From: Zychaea mexicana
Taxonomy: Eukaryota; Mucoromycota; Mucoromycetes; Mucorales; Lichtheimiaceae
Reading direction: 5' to 3'
DNA length: 64,000 bases
Assembly (NCBI RefSeq): GCF_025766255.1
Contig: NW_026516693.1
Span: 186,001-250,000, forward strand
Below the pieces are notes generated by a model. It made no database searches. It was not told the origin of the DNA and saw only the letters and a program-made list of their open reading frames with translations. Both the position numbers and the translations under genes were made by a program. How positions within the stretch are numbered: position 1 is the stretch's first letter; each line of letters starts with the position of its first letter. Of the stretch, positions 12,329-23,474 are shown piece by piece.

Positions 12329-15293
12329 GACGACAAAAACTAGTTTCGTTTTCTTTTTTTATTATTATTTATGTATGCAGAGTGTACAGTATGGTGTGTG
12401 GTGCGCAAGTGTGTGTGTTGTTGCAAAAACAAAAAAGTGTGGAGTTGCTTTTGGCTGTTGTCACAATGGAGGAATGGGAGGAACAGGGTTTTTAAAGGAG
12501 GAAAAAAGTGGTCAAGGTGAGTTCCGGGAGAAAGTCTGATTTTATATAACCCACTCAATAGCCGCCCCCCCCCCCCCACCCCCATATTTGGCTTTGTTGA
12601 TGGGCTCGGAATTGTCTTTAGCCGCTGCCTGCTCAAAAAAAAATATTTTTTATCCAAACCCAAATACGGAGTTGCTGTGTACCCTTTCCACCCCTCCCCC
12701 CCCCTATTGTAGTGCCTGATAAGATGCATTCTTTTGTTTTTGTTTTTTTCACATCAGATCCTTTTTCATACGAGATGTATGTATGTAATGTTATACTAGA
12801 TAAGGATTTGGGATCGAGTTTGGATGGGGGCGGGAGAGCAGTTGAGAGGTTCCCAAAGAGCAGAACGGTAGGAAATCAGACAGACCCTGCTGCTTGGTCA
12901 GCCGCGCATGATCGCGCCGGCGCATTTTTGTTCCGACATGTGTTGCGATCTTTGTAACAATAAATCGAAAAAATAACAAATCATTTTTCCAGTGCATGTG
13001 CGAGGTTTGTATGACAGCCCTCTTTTGCTTATTTGACTTTTGGCAAAAACCACGAGCTTTGTTTCTCCTGCAACGCACAACCGCATCTGGGCTGACATGA
13101 AAAAAAAAATAAATGAATTGGAAAGGCTCCGATTCCCTCTTTTTTTTTTTTTTCTACCTAATAGGGAGCATTGATTGACAAAGCAACGGAATTTCCCGGT
13201 GTTGTCTGTGTCTAGTGTGTTGCCTTTTTTACCAATAATCTTTTGGAAGGTTGCGGAAACTTTCCACAATAGCCCCCCACTACGGATCCATCCGTAGCTC
13301 CCGGGCTGGTTGTCCGGGAAACACTGGGTAAAACTCGAAACATGGCTGGTTTCCAAGGATACACATCCGCTGTTTGTTGCGTTGATGAAAGGTATCACAA
13401 CAGGGACACACACACACACACACAAACAAAAAATTTTCTTTAATATGGCGCTTAGACAACAAAAAAACAAATAATAATAACCTCGCTTAATCGTTTAGGA
13501 ATTCAGAAAGGACCTTGCATCCACATATACACACTACTACTACGAGTACATAGTCTTTTGTTCATCTACTGCATTCAAAAGGGCAAATCATCAACAAATA
13601 AAGAGAGAAAAACAGCTGCCTGTGCATTATTTTTTTTTAAATTTCAACTGCTTTCTTGCTGTTGTGTTCCGCGGGCATGATTTTTCTTTAAAGAAGAAGG
13701 ATTTATAGCAATGCATGGATCTGCATGAGGAGAGGCACTGCACTGTGGATCGGATAGTCGGCAGGAAGAAGATCAATATACATGTTACATATGCCGACAT
13801 TAAAACTCACGCTGACGTGATCTTCTTTAAACAAGGTTGAGGCCTGATTTTTTTTTTCTGCAGTGTTCCGCACGCTCTCTCTTTCTCTCGCTTTCTCGCG
13901 AACAATTAAAGCACATATTATATCCTGCGCTCTGTCAAACGGATTAGGGTAGGTAGGTGGGGGAGAAAGCACACTTGATTAGCCAATAAAAAAAAAGAAC
14001 ACCTGATGATCTGCGGCCTTAAAACCTCTTTGGTTAGTTCACATCATATGACACAATAATAAGCCGCCTTATATTACCCAAGAAGAAGAAGATGGTGGTG
14101 TCCCCTCCTGCAGCTCTTTTAATAACAAACAATCTATTCTCTTGCAACAACAACAACAAAAGGTCCTTCCTTGTCAATATTTACGCCTCGCTAAAATAAG
14201 GGGGGAAAGGGGGTTATTTACCATATTGGTAGTGATCCGCCCTGTCCAACATGTTCCATGAGATAAAAGTCATGTGGCATTTGCGTGCGAATCCTAGCTT
14301 ATCATTGCTTCATGCAAAATAAAAACGTGGCTATTACGATTATGCTGCGTGTACGTGCGTTATACTTGCGCGGATTTTCCCTTTTCTTGGTCCATGATGA
14401 TTCTCTGATATCTCCCCAATTTTCCCGCGGAAAATATAAAATGGAACACTGGTTCAGCTGATGCAAACGACGTGGTACTACGTTATCAAGCTGACGTTAT
14501 AAGTAATAGAGACCCAAATAGGGTTGCCTTTAAGAAAAAATAATAAGAATAAAGAATAGAAGAACAATACACACACCTACATAGAACGGCCATCTCGGAA
14601 TTCTGTAATCATTGGAAGGATCCTTTATATGTCCATCGTGAGAAAAGAAGCTCTTGGATCACCACGCTTTTATTTTGGCAACCGGAATCACGGCACAATT
14701 TTCGGCAACGTGTTCTACTACACCCATTGTGGTCATAGAGATGGCTGAGGGATACACCATCCATTTTCGATTGTATTTTTGAAAGTGGATAGATAGAAAT
14801 TATTGGCATTGATTAAACAGCAGTAGTACTCTGATAGTATATAAGTGATGAACTGACGTTACTATCACTGTAGCAGCACATACAACAACAGTCATTAGCA
14901 AACACACACATTGCCCGCCGTGTGTTACTGTAAGCAACCTTGTACCTTCTTTTTTTGTGCGACAGCAAAGTATAAAACTTTGACGAAAGCCGATCACACC
15001 ATTTTATTATCTGTAGATAGCTAGATAGAGAAGAGCAAAAGATAGATCTTGTGCAAGCATATGAATCTCCAAGCAGCACATGTTGTAAAAGATGGACTAG
15101 AATTAATGTATCTTTTTCAATAGATCTATCCATCGCGTTGCATGGCAAACAAGAACACTTTCCTCCTCCAAATCTTAGCATATGATTTTACCACAAGATG
15201 CCATTATGCTATGTGCGTGTTTCCCCAATCACACTCTATTGAGGAATTTATTTACAATCTGAAAGAGTTCTTGATAACTGTTATCTACAAATG
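12329..15293. other. Long intergenic spacer
   Basis: About 3 kb between the 5' end of the arrestin and the 3' end of the F-box gene. It contains two C homopolymers (about 12564-12577 and 12697-12707), a CA repeat (about 13408-13425), several T/A runs and a GGTAGGTAGGTGG stretch at 13949. Open frames are short and unlike any family I know. A minus-strand frame at 14609-14809 with eight Cys/His might be an exon, but nothing supports it. No tRNA or rRNA found by eye. Confidence 0.45.
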
Positions 15294-17599
15294 CTAATGT
15301 TGCATGCAGCATGCTTGCAACACGCAACTACTCAAATGTCCTCCGCGTTTCACACATGCTTTACGTGCATACTCCACAGCTTCTTTCGAGATATTGATAC
15401 ACTCAAAGACTTGAACGCATTTGAGATGATTACCAGACACTTTTTCAATCATGGCCTTTAATCCTTGGTCCGTAATCAGGGACAACCTTTGTAACATGAT
15501 GCGTTTTAAAGAACTGATTTCGGCCAAGGCGATCAAATCCTTGTCGGAGACAAATTCTATTGCGTCCAGTTCAAGCGCTTGTAACGAGGGATGGTCTCTG
15601 AGCTTGACCATAAACGGATCCCAGTAGACTTGCTTTTGATAGGCTCTATCGTCAGTCAAGTAGCAATTAATCCGAATTCTTTCCAAAGTTTTAATGTCGG
15701 CCAGCGCATCAAGACACAGTTCCTTGACAGGCACAAAATAGGCCCGGAATTGTTGTAGCCCGAGTGACGATGAGCACGAATCCTGTTGTTGTTGTTGATA
15801 ATGACACAAGAACGCTTGTAGCCCTCCTGATTCAATCGAAGTGGCCTGGAGTGCAAGTGATTTTAATTGCGATGCTTGGCGTAAAGCGCGGAAACAGCTT
15901 TTGTAGAGTCTGCCGCCAAACATCGAAAACGTTTCCAACATAGGACACCGTTGGATAAGACTTGTCGTGTATTCTTCGTTCGTAGTGTCGTCCGCATGTT
16001 GTAATAGTACCAGCTTTTTCAATGCTGGAAGCACTTGTTCGCCGAGTGTGGGCACTCGATCAGCCGGTAAAGAACCATCGCCATGGCTCTGCATATTCGA
16101 GCCTGTTACCGCTGACGCATCCATAAACAGAGACACAGATTCAAGTGTTTTGCCCTGCTTAAACAGATAGGGCCAAAGTGTCGGTACTCGGACAGGATCG
16201 CTCAAAATGGACAATGTCTGCAGTCCGCCATGGTCGCCATCACGATCCAACAAACGAACATTGTCGGGGACGTCCGTCTCGTGATTGATAAAATGAACAT
16301 GTCGCAAGTCAGGACAGTCGCGTTCCAACATATCCAGATAAGCCATGTTGAAGTTTCGTAAAGTGATCAAACGCAAGTGTCGACATCGGCGCGTTATCCG
16401 GTGAAGTTGATTCACTGTGATTATCTCTTCGTCATCCAACACCAAGTGTTGGAAAATATCCAGTCGTCTGATTGCACATGGAATAGCATCCTCCTCCTCA
16501 TTGTTATTATTATTGCTCCTCCGTATATCCGCCGCAGCAACCGTTGGTATCGTTCTTTCTTTTCTCGTCAGTCCCATCTGTCCATTCATCACGTATTTCA
16601 GTTCAAGTAGGTTTGGACAGATGTCCAGGACGTCCGGCAGCGGTAAAATGGCATTTTCCTCCATTGCTTCCTCTTTTAACAACATGTCGTAGACGATTTC
16701 CAATTTCGTCAACGTATGTTTCACCTTGCTCAGTGCCATTGATAACAGATTGGCATCCACACGTGCTAATCATTATTTGGGGTGAAAAAAAAAAGGGTTA
16801 TCTATCTATCAACATACATGGACACATGGAAAATGTAAAAGGCTATTTTCTTACCATCCAATAACAATGATTTTAGATTACAAAAAGTGCCTTGGATCAT
16901 GTAGTTGAAGTACGTAAGATGGGGTGAATCGTAATAGCGTCGTACGTTTTGTAATCTGAGATGCTGTACATGTTCGCCAACAACTGGCATGACCGTTGCA
17001 ATAGCCGTATCTATCTCAACAACGGAATGGGTCCGGATCGTCCGCCACACATGATGTGACTGGAGTATAGCAGCCCGCCATGTTTTTGATACGAGCATCG
17101 CTTCCACCAGGCTTTCGTTGATCCCTAACCATACCCAGATCATGGACGTTATCTCGGCTGGTAGTAATGAAACGAAATCGATACGTTGTTCAAGTCGATG
17201 TTTTGACCGTGCCAATAGAAATTCAAGTTGTTGTCGTTCGGAAGAAGCTACTACTTGCTGGAGCCCTGTCTGTAATATTTGTACAGCTTGTCGCTCTCGA
17301 CCTTGATTTGAGTACACATTGCCAGCTAAAAGATAGCCTTGTGCACGTGTTGGCGATTGAACGATTATCAAGTGTGCATCGTCTAAAGCATCATTGACTC
17401 GACCGAGTTTCTCGTGCGCTGTCGCGCGCTTCGTTAATAGCTCGATTATGGAGGCGGTTGTCTCGTAAACAACGGCATTGCAGTCATTGACTGGCGCCAT
17501 CGTCGTCGTTACTGCTTGGATGCTATCAATGGTACGAATGCTTTTTATCTGCCGTTGTTCCCTTGCTTCGTCACTGTCATTATCAAATGTTCGTTTCAT
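15294..17599 (-). CDS. TPR / F-box / leucine-rich repeat protein (Pof3/Dia2-like SCF subunit)
   Basis: Putative substrate receptor of an SCF ubiquitin ligase. Two exons (minus strand), 17599-16855 and 16765-15294, give 738 residues. TPR-like helices cover about 45-140 (RATAHEKLGRVNDALDDAH, GYLLAGNVYSNQGRERQAV). The F-box follows at about 143-190 (LLPAEITSMIWVWL, VSKTWRAAI, VWRTI), which would bind Skp1. The remaining 500 residues form irregular leucine-rich repeats (LRHVHFINHE, LKSLALQATS, LKRIMLQRLSLITDQGLKAM). This TPR, F-box, LRR order is that of fission yeast Pof3 and budding yeast Dia2, which act at replication forks. Mucoromycetes have many such proteins, so one-to-one orthology is not claimed. 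The start ATG is 130 bp from the divergent INTS2 start. Confidence 0.82.
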
Positions 17600-17729
17600 T
17601 ATTATCAGAGATAGTTTTGAGATGAGAGAAGGAGGAGTATGTATTTTCTTTTACTTGACCAGCGTTCTATTCACCGCACTTTTACTTTTCGGCTTTTTGC
17701 TTTTCTTCTATTTCGTTTTTCGTGAATCC
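17600..17729. promoter_or_regulatory. Shared divergent promoter, F-box gene / INTS2
   Basis: Only 130 bp separate the two start codons, so both genes must be driven from this stretch. It is pyrimidine-rich on the plus strand (CTTTTACTTTTCGGC and similar), and I see no TATA box. The hydrophobic reading frame through it is read as untranslated leader, not protein. Confidence 0.6.
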
Positions 17730-20522
17730 ATGGACGCGTTCAGCAGTAAAAAATCATTCACATTAGAATCTTTTTATCAACTTTTACGCGGACGAATATT
17801 CTATGGCAACGTCGACTATTCGCAATGGTTAATGCATTGCATTGATAATGCTTCACTTCCTATTCCTGCCGTGTTTGGACTTGCAATCAAAGAGTTCGTT
17901 CACAGGTACACACAAACATTACACGACGTTATCATAATTTTGTGTGTGTGTGTGTTCGCACTCTCATTGACATTGATAAATTCAGTGTGTTTCTAGTCGA
18001 ACGAATTCAGAAAATCCCTGAAGAGGTGCTACTGCCATATTTCGAAAACACGAGCGAAATAACGACACCTCAAGTTCTCTTGACACTGTATATATTAAAG
18101 TTTCACGACACGATCATTTCGTTCAAGACAGATCAGAAACTTATAGTTACAGCGCACTTTGAACAGCAAGGTATATAATAGAGCACACACATACAGAGAG
18201 AGAGAGAGAGGAAGGGAAACAAAACAAAGTTTATTGTGTAGTTTCGTTTTATGCGTGTATGTATAAAGTGCTAATGATTATATATATATATAGAATATTC
18301 GGCCTCATTTGTCGGTCGGATACCAATACGACTGGTGCTGAACCATATCGAACATTATAAAGGAGGATCTGCATACCGAGGGATCTATAGAGATTTCATT
18401 GCTTCCGCTGCAAATCTTTATCCAGAATTATTTGATGTGACAAGTTTATTATTACAAGAAGGAAAGCAAGACTCCATTGTATCTCACAGGTAAGAAAAAA
18501 AAAGCAGTGTTAGGGCAATCATCCTTAGTGCTCTGAAGAAATCTTGGACTGATACCCTATATCTTGATTAGACGATGGTCTCCTGCTCAAATGTCACTTG
18601 ATAAAGTAGCGTCCATTCTTTCACAACGTCGACAGAACCCAAGTAAAGTAATATCAGGTAATTAAGAACACAATTTAAAGGATTCAACTTGATTCTATTC
18701 CATGAAAACAATTTTTTTAAATTGACCATTGCAGCTTAGTGCTCTCCTATGTGAAAAACATGGAAAATGTACAGGTGTTACCATACGCAGATATTTGCAT
18801 ATCACAGCTTTTAAAGCCGTGTCTTGACAAGTTAGTTTTTGTGTTTATATTCATTTATTGAAAACAGCAAGTGGGAGCGAAAAAAAAAGTTAACGATTAA
18901 AACAAGGGAGATGGATCAGGATGTGGCCGAAGCACTAGTATCCACATGGGAGTCTTTGAATCTCGTGATACCCCATGAACTCTGGGTCATGACTGCCAAT
19001 GCTTTACGAGACGACTCTATAACGATGTAAGTGAAATGCTACAACTTCAATATCATTTTCTGTTGTTGTTTATTGTTTGTATATGACTCGTACATTAAGA
19101 AAGAGACTCATACTTCATTTTGCATCTATATATTTAATAGAAAATACACTTTCGATTCAGTAATCAGAGACCCACTATCGTTATTCAATTGTGACAAGCG
19201 CGTATTTCGATCAGAAACGCTTCTTCCGGTGTGGCTACACGTAAGAATCCTTTTGGAACTCGAGCAGCGTTCTTGTGCTTGTAAATCCAAGAAAACTAAT
19301 GAAGCGTATTGTCTTCTCGCTTTTATTTGGACTAGTATTTAGGCTGTGTACGGATATGTTCGAAACATCGTGTTTGGAAACGATTTCATACCCAAAGAAA
19401 TGTATGTGATATCAGCAGGAGGATCTGTACGAAATGATGAATTTTGGCCATGATAAAGTGTATTGATATATATATTTATTGCAAACTTACAATGCAATAG
19501 TCACAGATGAACACTCGTAATGTGATGGCACTTATCAACGGACAAGATAGTGCCATGATACAATCCCTCTTGGAGTGTTGCATGCCAACTGAAGCCGATA
19601 AAAAATCACCTGGTAAGTGTAAGCCATAGAAAGTTGAATGATCCCAAAAACTTAATGCTTATACAAAACAAACCATATTCCAAAAGAAACGTTAAAGGTC
19701 GCCCAACGTCTCGTTTGTCAATTTGTACACGGCCTGTTCATCGATGGCGACCGTGAAATGCTTCTGGCCAAAATACTTCATTTCCAAACGTATGCTGTCG
19801 AACTCTTGCCGGTGGTCGTCGAATTCATTCCCTCCTTATGTAAGTAACTAAATGGGTCAGCGCTATTTGTTATACACGTTCCAAAAACTTAAATCTTGCC
19901 AAAAGACGCTGTATTCAATTTCATTCCTGAGCTGTTACGACAACCACAACCTGAAAAACAAGTATTTGCAATCCTTCTTGCATGTCATTTATGCGAAAAA
20001 TATCCTCTGGAGAATTAGTAAGTTTCTTAGTTTGGCCTTTTTTTTTCATGTAAAAACGAGTTACTAGCCGAAATGATAGAACGGATAAAGCTGATTTGTT
20101 TTTGTTTCCCACTGTCATTGTTAGCTTGAAAACAGCCGAACATCATGTTCTACCACGCTTATTAAAGATCGCATTTCCAGCTGTTCCTCCTTCACCCACA
20201 TGCACCCCATCCGAATACTTGGTCCAAGCGATCCCTGGATTCGTTCATTTAGCAAAAGCATATCCGCATTTTGGTCCAAAGATCTTACAAGCATTTGATG
20301 GTAATATTTTTCTCGATCGTGGATATATATAAAAGAAAAAACCCAACTCTGACCATCATTCTTGTAGAAATTGCGCGAGGTCTTCCAGCTCCACAAGAAT
20401 TCATAGGTCAGGAAGGAAATAGCAAAATTATTCTGGTATTGCGGTTGCATCAAGTACTGAGCTCTTCACGGGATCAAGTTCAGTACGAAGTGGATCACAA
20501 CATGAAACGTACGGATACTTAA
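17730..20522 (+). CDS. INTS2: Integrator complex subunit 2
   Basis: Subunit of Integrator, the nuclear complex that cleaves snRNA and paused Pol II transcripts. My exons: 17730-17905, 17986-18170, 18294-18489, 18572-18657, 18740-18830, 18868-19026, 19141-19240, 19343-19405, 19501-19612, 19687-19839, 19906-20017, 20125-20300 and 20368-20522 (about 587 residues). The join between exons 8 and 9 is the least certain. Family blocks: [14 protein letters not shown], then [11 protein letters not shown], then [50 protein letters not shown], and near the C-terminus [20 protein letters not shown]. The last four follow the order and spacing of the animal INTS2 C-terminal half as I remember it. The protein is about half the animal length, so it may be a trimmed fungal form. 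Thirteen exons make it the most fragmented gene in the window. Confidence 0.8.
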
Positions 20523-21707
20523 AAGATTAATAGTAAAAAAACCATGCATGTGATCAGTGAATACCATTTATTCCTTCCAACAAGAATACTAAACGCTTGC
20601 CGTCTGTCTCAAACAACTTGTCTTTTCTGCTATGAACGGGGCATTCATATTCAACTCTCAAATTCGGTGAAAAAGGGCTAATCTAATAGTAGGGTCTTTC
20701 TCCTTTTTGACAGCACACGAGAACACGAACATCTTCTCGCAGGTTTATAATAGGAGATGATATGGTTACTATATAGTATAGATCATTTCTTGAGTAAACT
20801 TTGCAGCAACAACTGGATTTTCTTCAAAAGTTATCTGCGTCTCATTTAAATTCAAGCCTTTTTTTCGCATTTACAAATTACAACGAAAGTAAACCTTCCT
20901 CCTTTTCTAGTTTTCTCGAATTTCAATTTAATAGTTAAAAACACGTTTCTTTGTATTTGCAAAAAACGAGCTTATTATATCAAATGTACTGCAGTCACCA
21001 GAAGTACATTATTTTATGTCAGAGGACAAAGGTGTTCAAGGCAGAAGAGGAGCTGTTTTCTAATTTAAACCAAGAAAAAAAGGGGTGATTATACTGGAAT
21101 CATCCTTGGTGTCATTCGCCACAATTTGCTCATAACCAGGCTCTTTTTAGCTATTACGACAGCGGTAAAGCAATTTCTTTTCTGGTTTTTTAAAGAGAGA
21201 GCTGTAACAAAGGTAGGAAGGGGCATGTTTATATTGAATACTTACAGGATAGAAACTACACTACTACATATGGACTTGCCATGTTCCATGTCCTGCTTAT
21301 TTTACTGAGCTACCCTCCATCTCATGTTCCTTCTACCCAAAAGTTTGAGGCTCGAAATCCTCAATAAGTTATACCATTTTCATACAAAAAAAAATATTTT
21401 ACTGAGCTACATAGAAGACCAGTAAGTTTGGCGATGTCATACATTGGAATTTCTGCAGTTTAGCCTCTTGGTAACTTCAACGTTCGTCTTCTATTATGAC
21501 AGAAATAGAGTAATACATAATTTTTCCACATCTCTAGGTATATACACAGCGTGCGGAAAATATATGCATATGGTCCATAGAACATGCAGGATTTAAAGAT
21601 CCTCGATTTTAGGTTGCCTGAAGGGGATGCATCAACTAAACGTGAGTATGTCAATGAAATAAGCGATTGTGCAACAGCAAGGTCGATACCGAGTAGTTGA
21701 CATGTTG
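20523..21707. other. Intergenic spacer
   Basis: AT-rich sequence after INTS2. Short frames only, none recognisable. Confidence 0.4.
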
Positions 21708-21968
21708 TCAGGAGATCGTTGTACCTTTCGAAACGTTTTTGTCAATCTTTTTCTCAGTGATTTGTCTTTGACGTTCGAGCCTTGCTTTTTCCTCCTGAGC
21801 TGTTCGCGGCTTCGGTGCCTTTCCAGGAAGGTAGGATCTTTTCATTGACCCACTCCCGCCGATGCGTGCTCTTTCAAACAAGTACATGTTGACGCCGGCG
21901 TAATTGTCAGGCACCGGTTGGAACCAAAAAATTGTCTCTATGTTTGCTACAATTTTCATGCCCCACAT
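21708..21968 (-). CDS. Hypothetical basic fragment
   Basis: An 86-codon minus-strand frame of unknown family. The first half contains FWFQPVPDN and MYLFERARIGG; the second half is strongly charged (KPRTAQEEKARLERQRQ), like a coiled coil or RNA/DNA-binding helix. Composition is more protein-like than the surrounding shadow frames, and there is a possible GT donor near 21725, so it may be one exon of a longer or broken gene. I cannot assign a function. Confidence 0.3.
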   Translation of the reverse strand: MWGMKIVANIETIFWFQPVPDNYAGVNMYLFERARIGGSGSMKRSYLPGKAPKPRTAQEEKARLERQRQITEKKIDKNVSKGTTIS

Positions 21969-22171
21969 AGAATGACCAACTTTATCATTGCTCTAACTAT
22001 TTTCTTAGCTTGTGGAGGCAACATTCGACTAATATTACAGCTGCGCTAAGGCTTACTGCTTGGGGCGGATAATAGTGCCATATAAAGTTTCATTATATTA
22101 AGGAAGAGAAGGTCATCTAAGTCATACAACAGGTCTTATATATAATGCGTCAATGTCTATATCTAATTTTT

Positions 22172-23014
22172 TTAAATAACCCGCTTTGGCTGACCGGGAG
22201 TGAGCCAGCAGACCTTGTCCATTATGCCTTCTTTTTCAAAGATCTTGTGCAGCTCGCCGCTGTGTTCTGTGAAATGCTTCCACGATTCAAAATGGATCGG
22301 CACCATGATATCCGCATCGAGTTCGCGTACAAGTTTGGCGGCATCTTCTCCACCCATTGTGATTTCAAGAGGTCCCTCGACGCCAGGGAAGGCGGGCATA
22401 GTTGCTAAACCAAGGTGAACGATGGCGACGGATACATGGTACTTGTCACGAATAGAAACCAGTTCATCCAAATAGACGGTATCACCAGAAATGTATATCA
22501 CGTTCGGCTTGCCATCGGTAGTGCCAAAGTTGGAAGACTCCAAGATGAAACCTGTGCATTCGCCGCCAGGTAGATGCTTGCAGGGTGTACCGGTTACTGT
22601 GAACGACTTGCCACCAATGTTGAGCGACAACTGTTCCCAGGGTCGGATGCCTTGGACACCGGGTCTGGGCTGCAGGTTTTTGGCGCCATCCATGGTAGTA
22701 ATTACCTTACGACCGTCCAAAAGCTGGCGACCAGAATCGTCAAGGTTGTCCACATGGTCTTCATGGCTTAAAAGAACGGCATCGAATGGAGGAAGTTCGT
22801 TGAGCTTCAAGGCAGGTCCGTTTATGCTCGAGGCGACAAAAGGACCGAATTTCTCCTTAGCAGCATCATCCACGGGGAGAAGGGAACTAGTGTCGTAATC
22901 TGCAGGAGCATCATCGAAAACCGGATCAGTCAGAAGAGTGACGCCATCGATTTCAAGAAGGGCAGTGGCGGTCCCGATATGGGTCATGGTTAGTTGACTC
23001 TTGAAACTGGGCAT
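22172..23014 (-). CDS. Metallo-beta-lactamase-fold hydrolase, copy A of inverted pair
   Basis: Single-exon protein of 280 residues, probably a cytosolic metal-dependent hydrolase of the lactamase_B_2/UlaG-like branch. Metal-site motifs are visible: THIGTAT near the N-terminus, LLSHEDHVDNLD at about 82-93 (the HxxDH loop), SGDTVY at about 180, and PIHFESW near 245. The substrate is unknown; this branch includes many uncharacterised fungal proteins. The frame is open upstream to 23278, but homology with copy B begins exactly at the ATG at 23014, which I take as the start. Copy B (26022-26861, plus strand) is nearly identical from about codon 50 to the stop, whereas the first 50 codons differ by five substitutions and one inserted Val codon. 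Flanks are unrelated. Confidence 0.88.
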   Translation of the reverse strand: MPSFKSQLTMTHIGTATALLEIDGVTLLTDPVFDDAPADYDTSSLLPVDDAAKEKFGPFVASSINGPALKLNELPPFDAVLLSHEDHVDNLDDSGRQLLDGRKVITTMDGAKNLQPRPGVQGIRPWEQLSLNIGGKSFTVTGTPCKHLPGGECTGFILESSNFGTTDGKPNVIYISGDTVYLDELVSIRDKYHVSVAIVHLGLATMPAFPGVEGPLEITMGGEDAAKLVRELDADIMVPIHFESWKHFTEHSGELHKIFEKEGIMDKVCWLTPGQPKRVI

Positions 23015-23269
23015 ATTGTTTTTTGATAGGTAGTACAAGTATGGGAGCAGACGTGCTGGTGTTGATACAATTATGCAAATTGAAGCAAAACAATAATCGT
23101 TAGAAAAAGAATTTTGAGAATATAGGCAGCTTCCACCAAGGTCTCGATAATAGATACTTACAAAAACGATATTTGCTTTAGTTTTCGTTTGTTTGTTTTT
23201 TTGCTTGTTTGCGATATCAAGAACAAATACTCGACCCTTTTTATGTGTTTCTGACTTATACTTATCAAC

Positions 23270-23474
23270 ATGCCGCAAGGTAGATTGCTAAAGATTACTA
23301 AGCGATTGGTAAGTATCTTAAAGCATTTCGGGATTTCAAAGCGCCGTTTTGCATTGATATGTTTTACTCTCTTTCTTTCTGTAAGTTGATGCTAAGTTTC
23401 TCAAGATGGAAAAGACGAAATCAACTATGAGTAAGCTGGAAGATCGTATGAAAAGCACGGAGCCATTAGAATGA
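23270..23474 (+). CDS. Possible small spliced gene (38 residues)
   Basis: ATG at 23270 opens 13 codons (MPQGRLLKITKRL) ending at a perfect GTAAGT donor. A second exon, 23397-23474, is in phase and encodes a basic, helix-prone segment (FLKMEKTKSTMSKLEDR) to a TGA. It would be divergent from metallo-hydrolase copy A with 255 bp between starts. Only splice signals and composition support it; I recognise no family. Confidence 0.25.

Noticed and set aside
12896..13480. Long minus-strand frame (190 codons) in the arrestin-F-box spacer
   Set aside because: It contains a CVCVCV stretch from a CA repeat and no recognisable domain; probably a chance frame.
17478..17729. Hydrophobic N-terminal extension in frame with INTS2
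   Set aside because: It overlaps the divergent F-box gene and reads a T-rich leader; INTS2 has no signal peptide. The ATG at 17730 is preferred.
21330..21370. Weak tRNA B-box-like sequence (GAGGCTCGAAATCC)
   Set aside because: No acceptor stem, D-arm or anticodon arm can be folded around it.
23015..23278. N-terminal extension of hydrolase copy A
   Set aside because: Copy B has no such extension, and homology begins exactly at the ATG at 23014.
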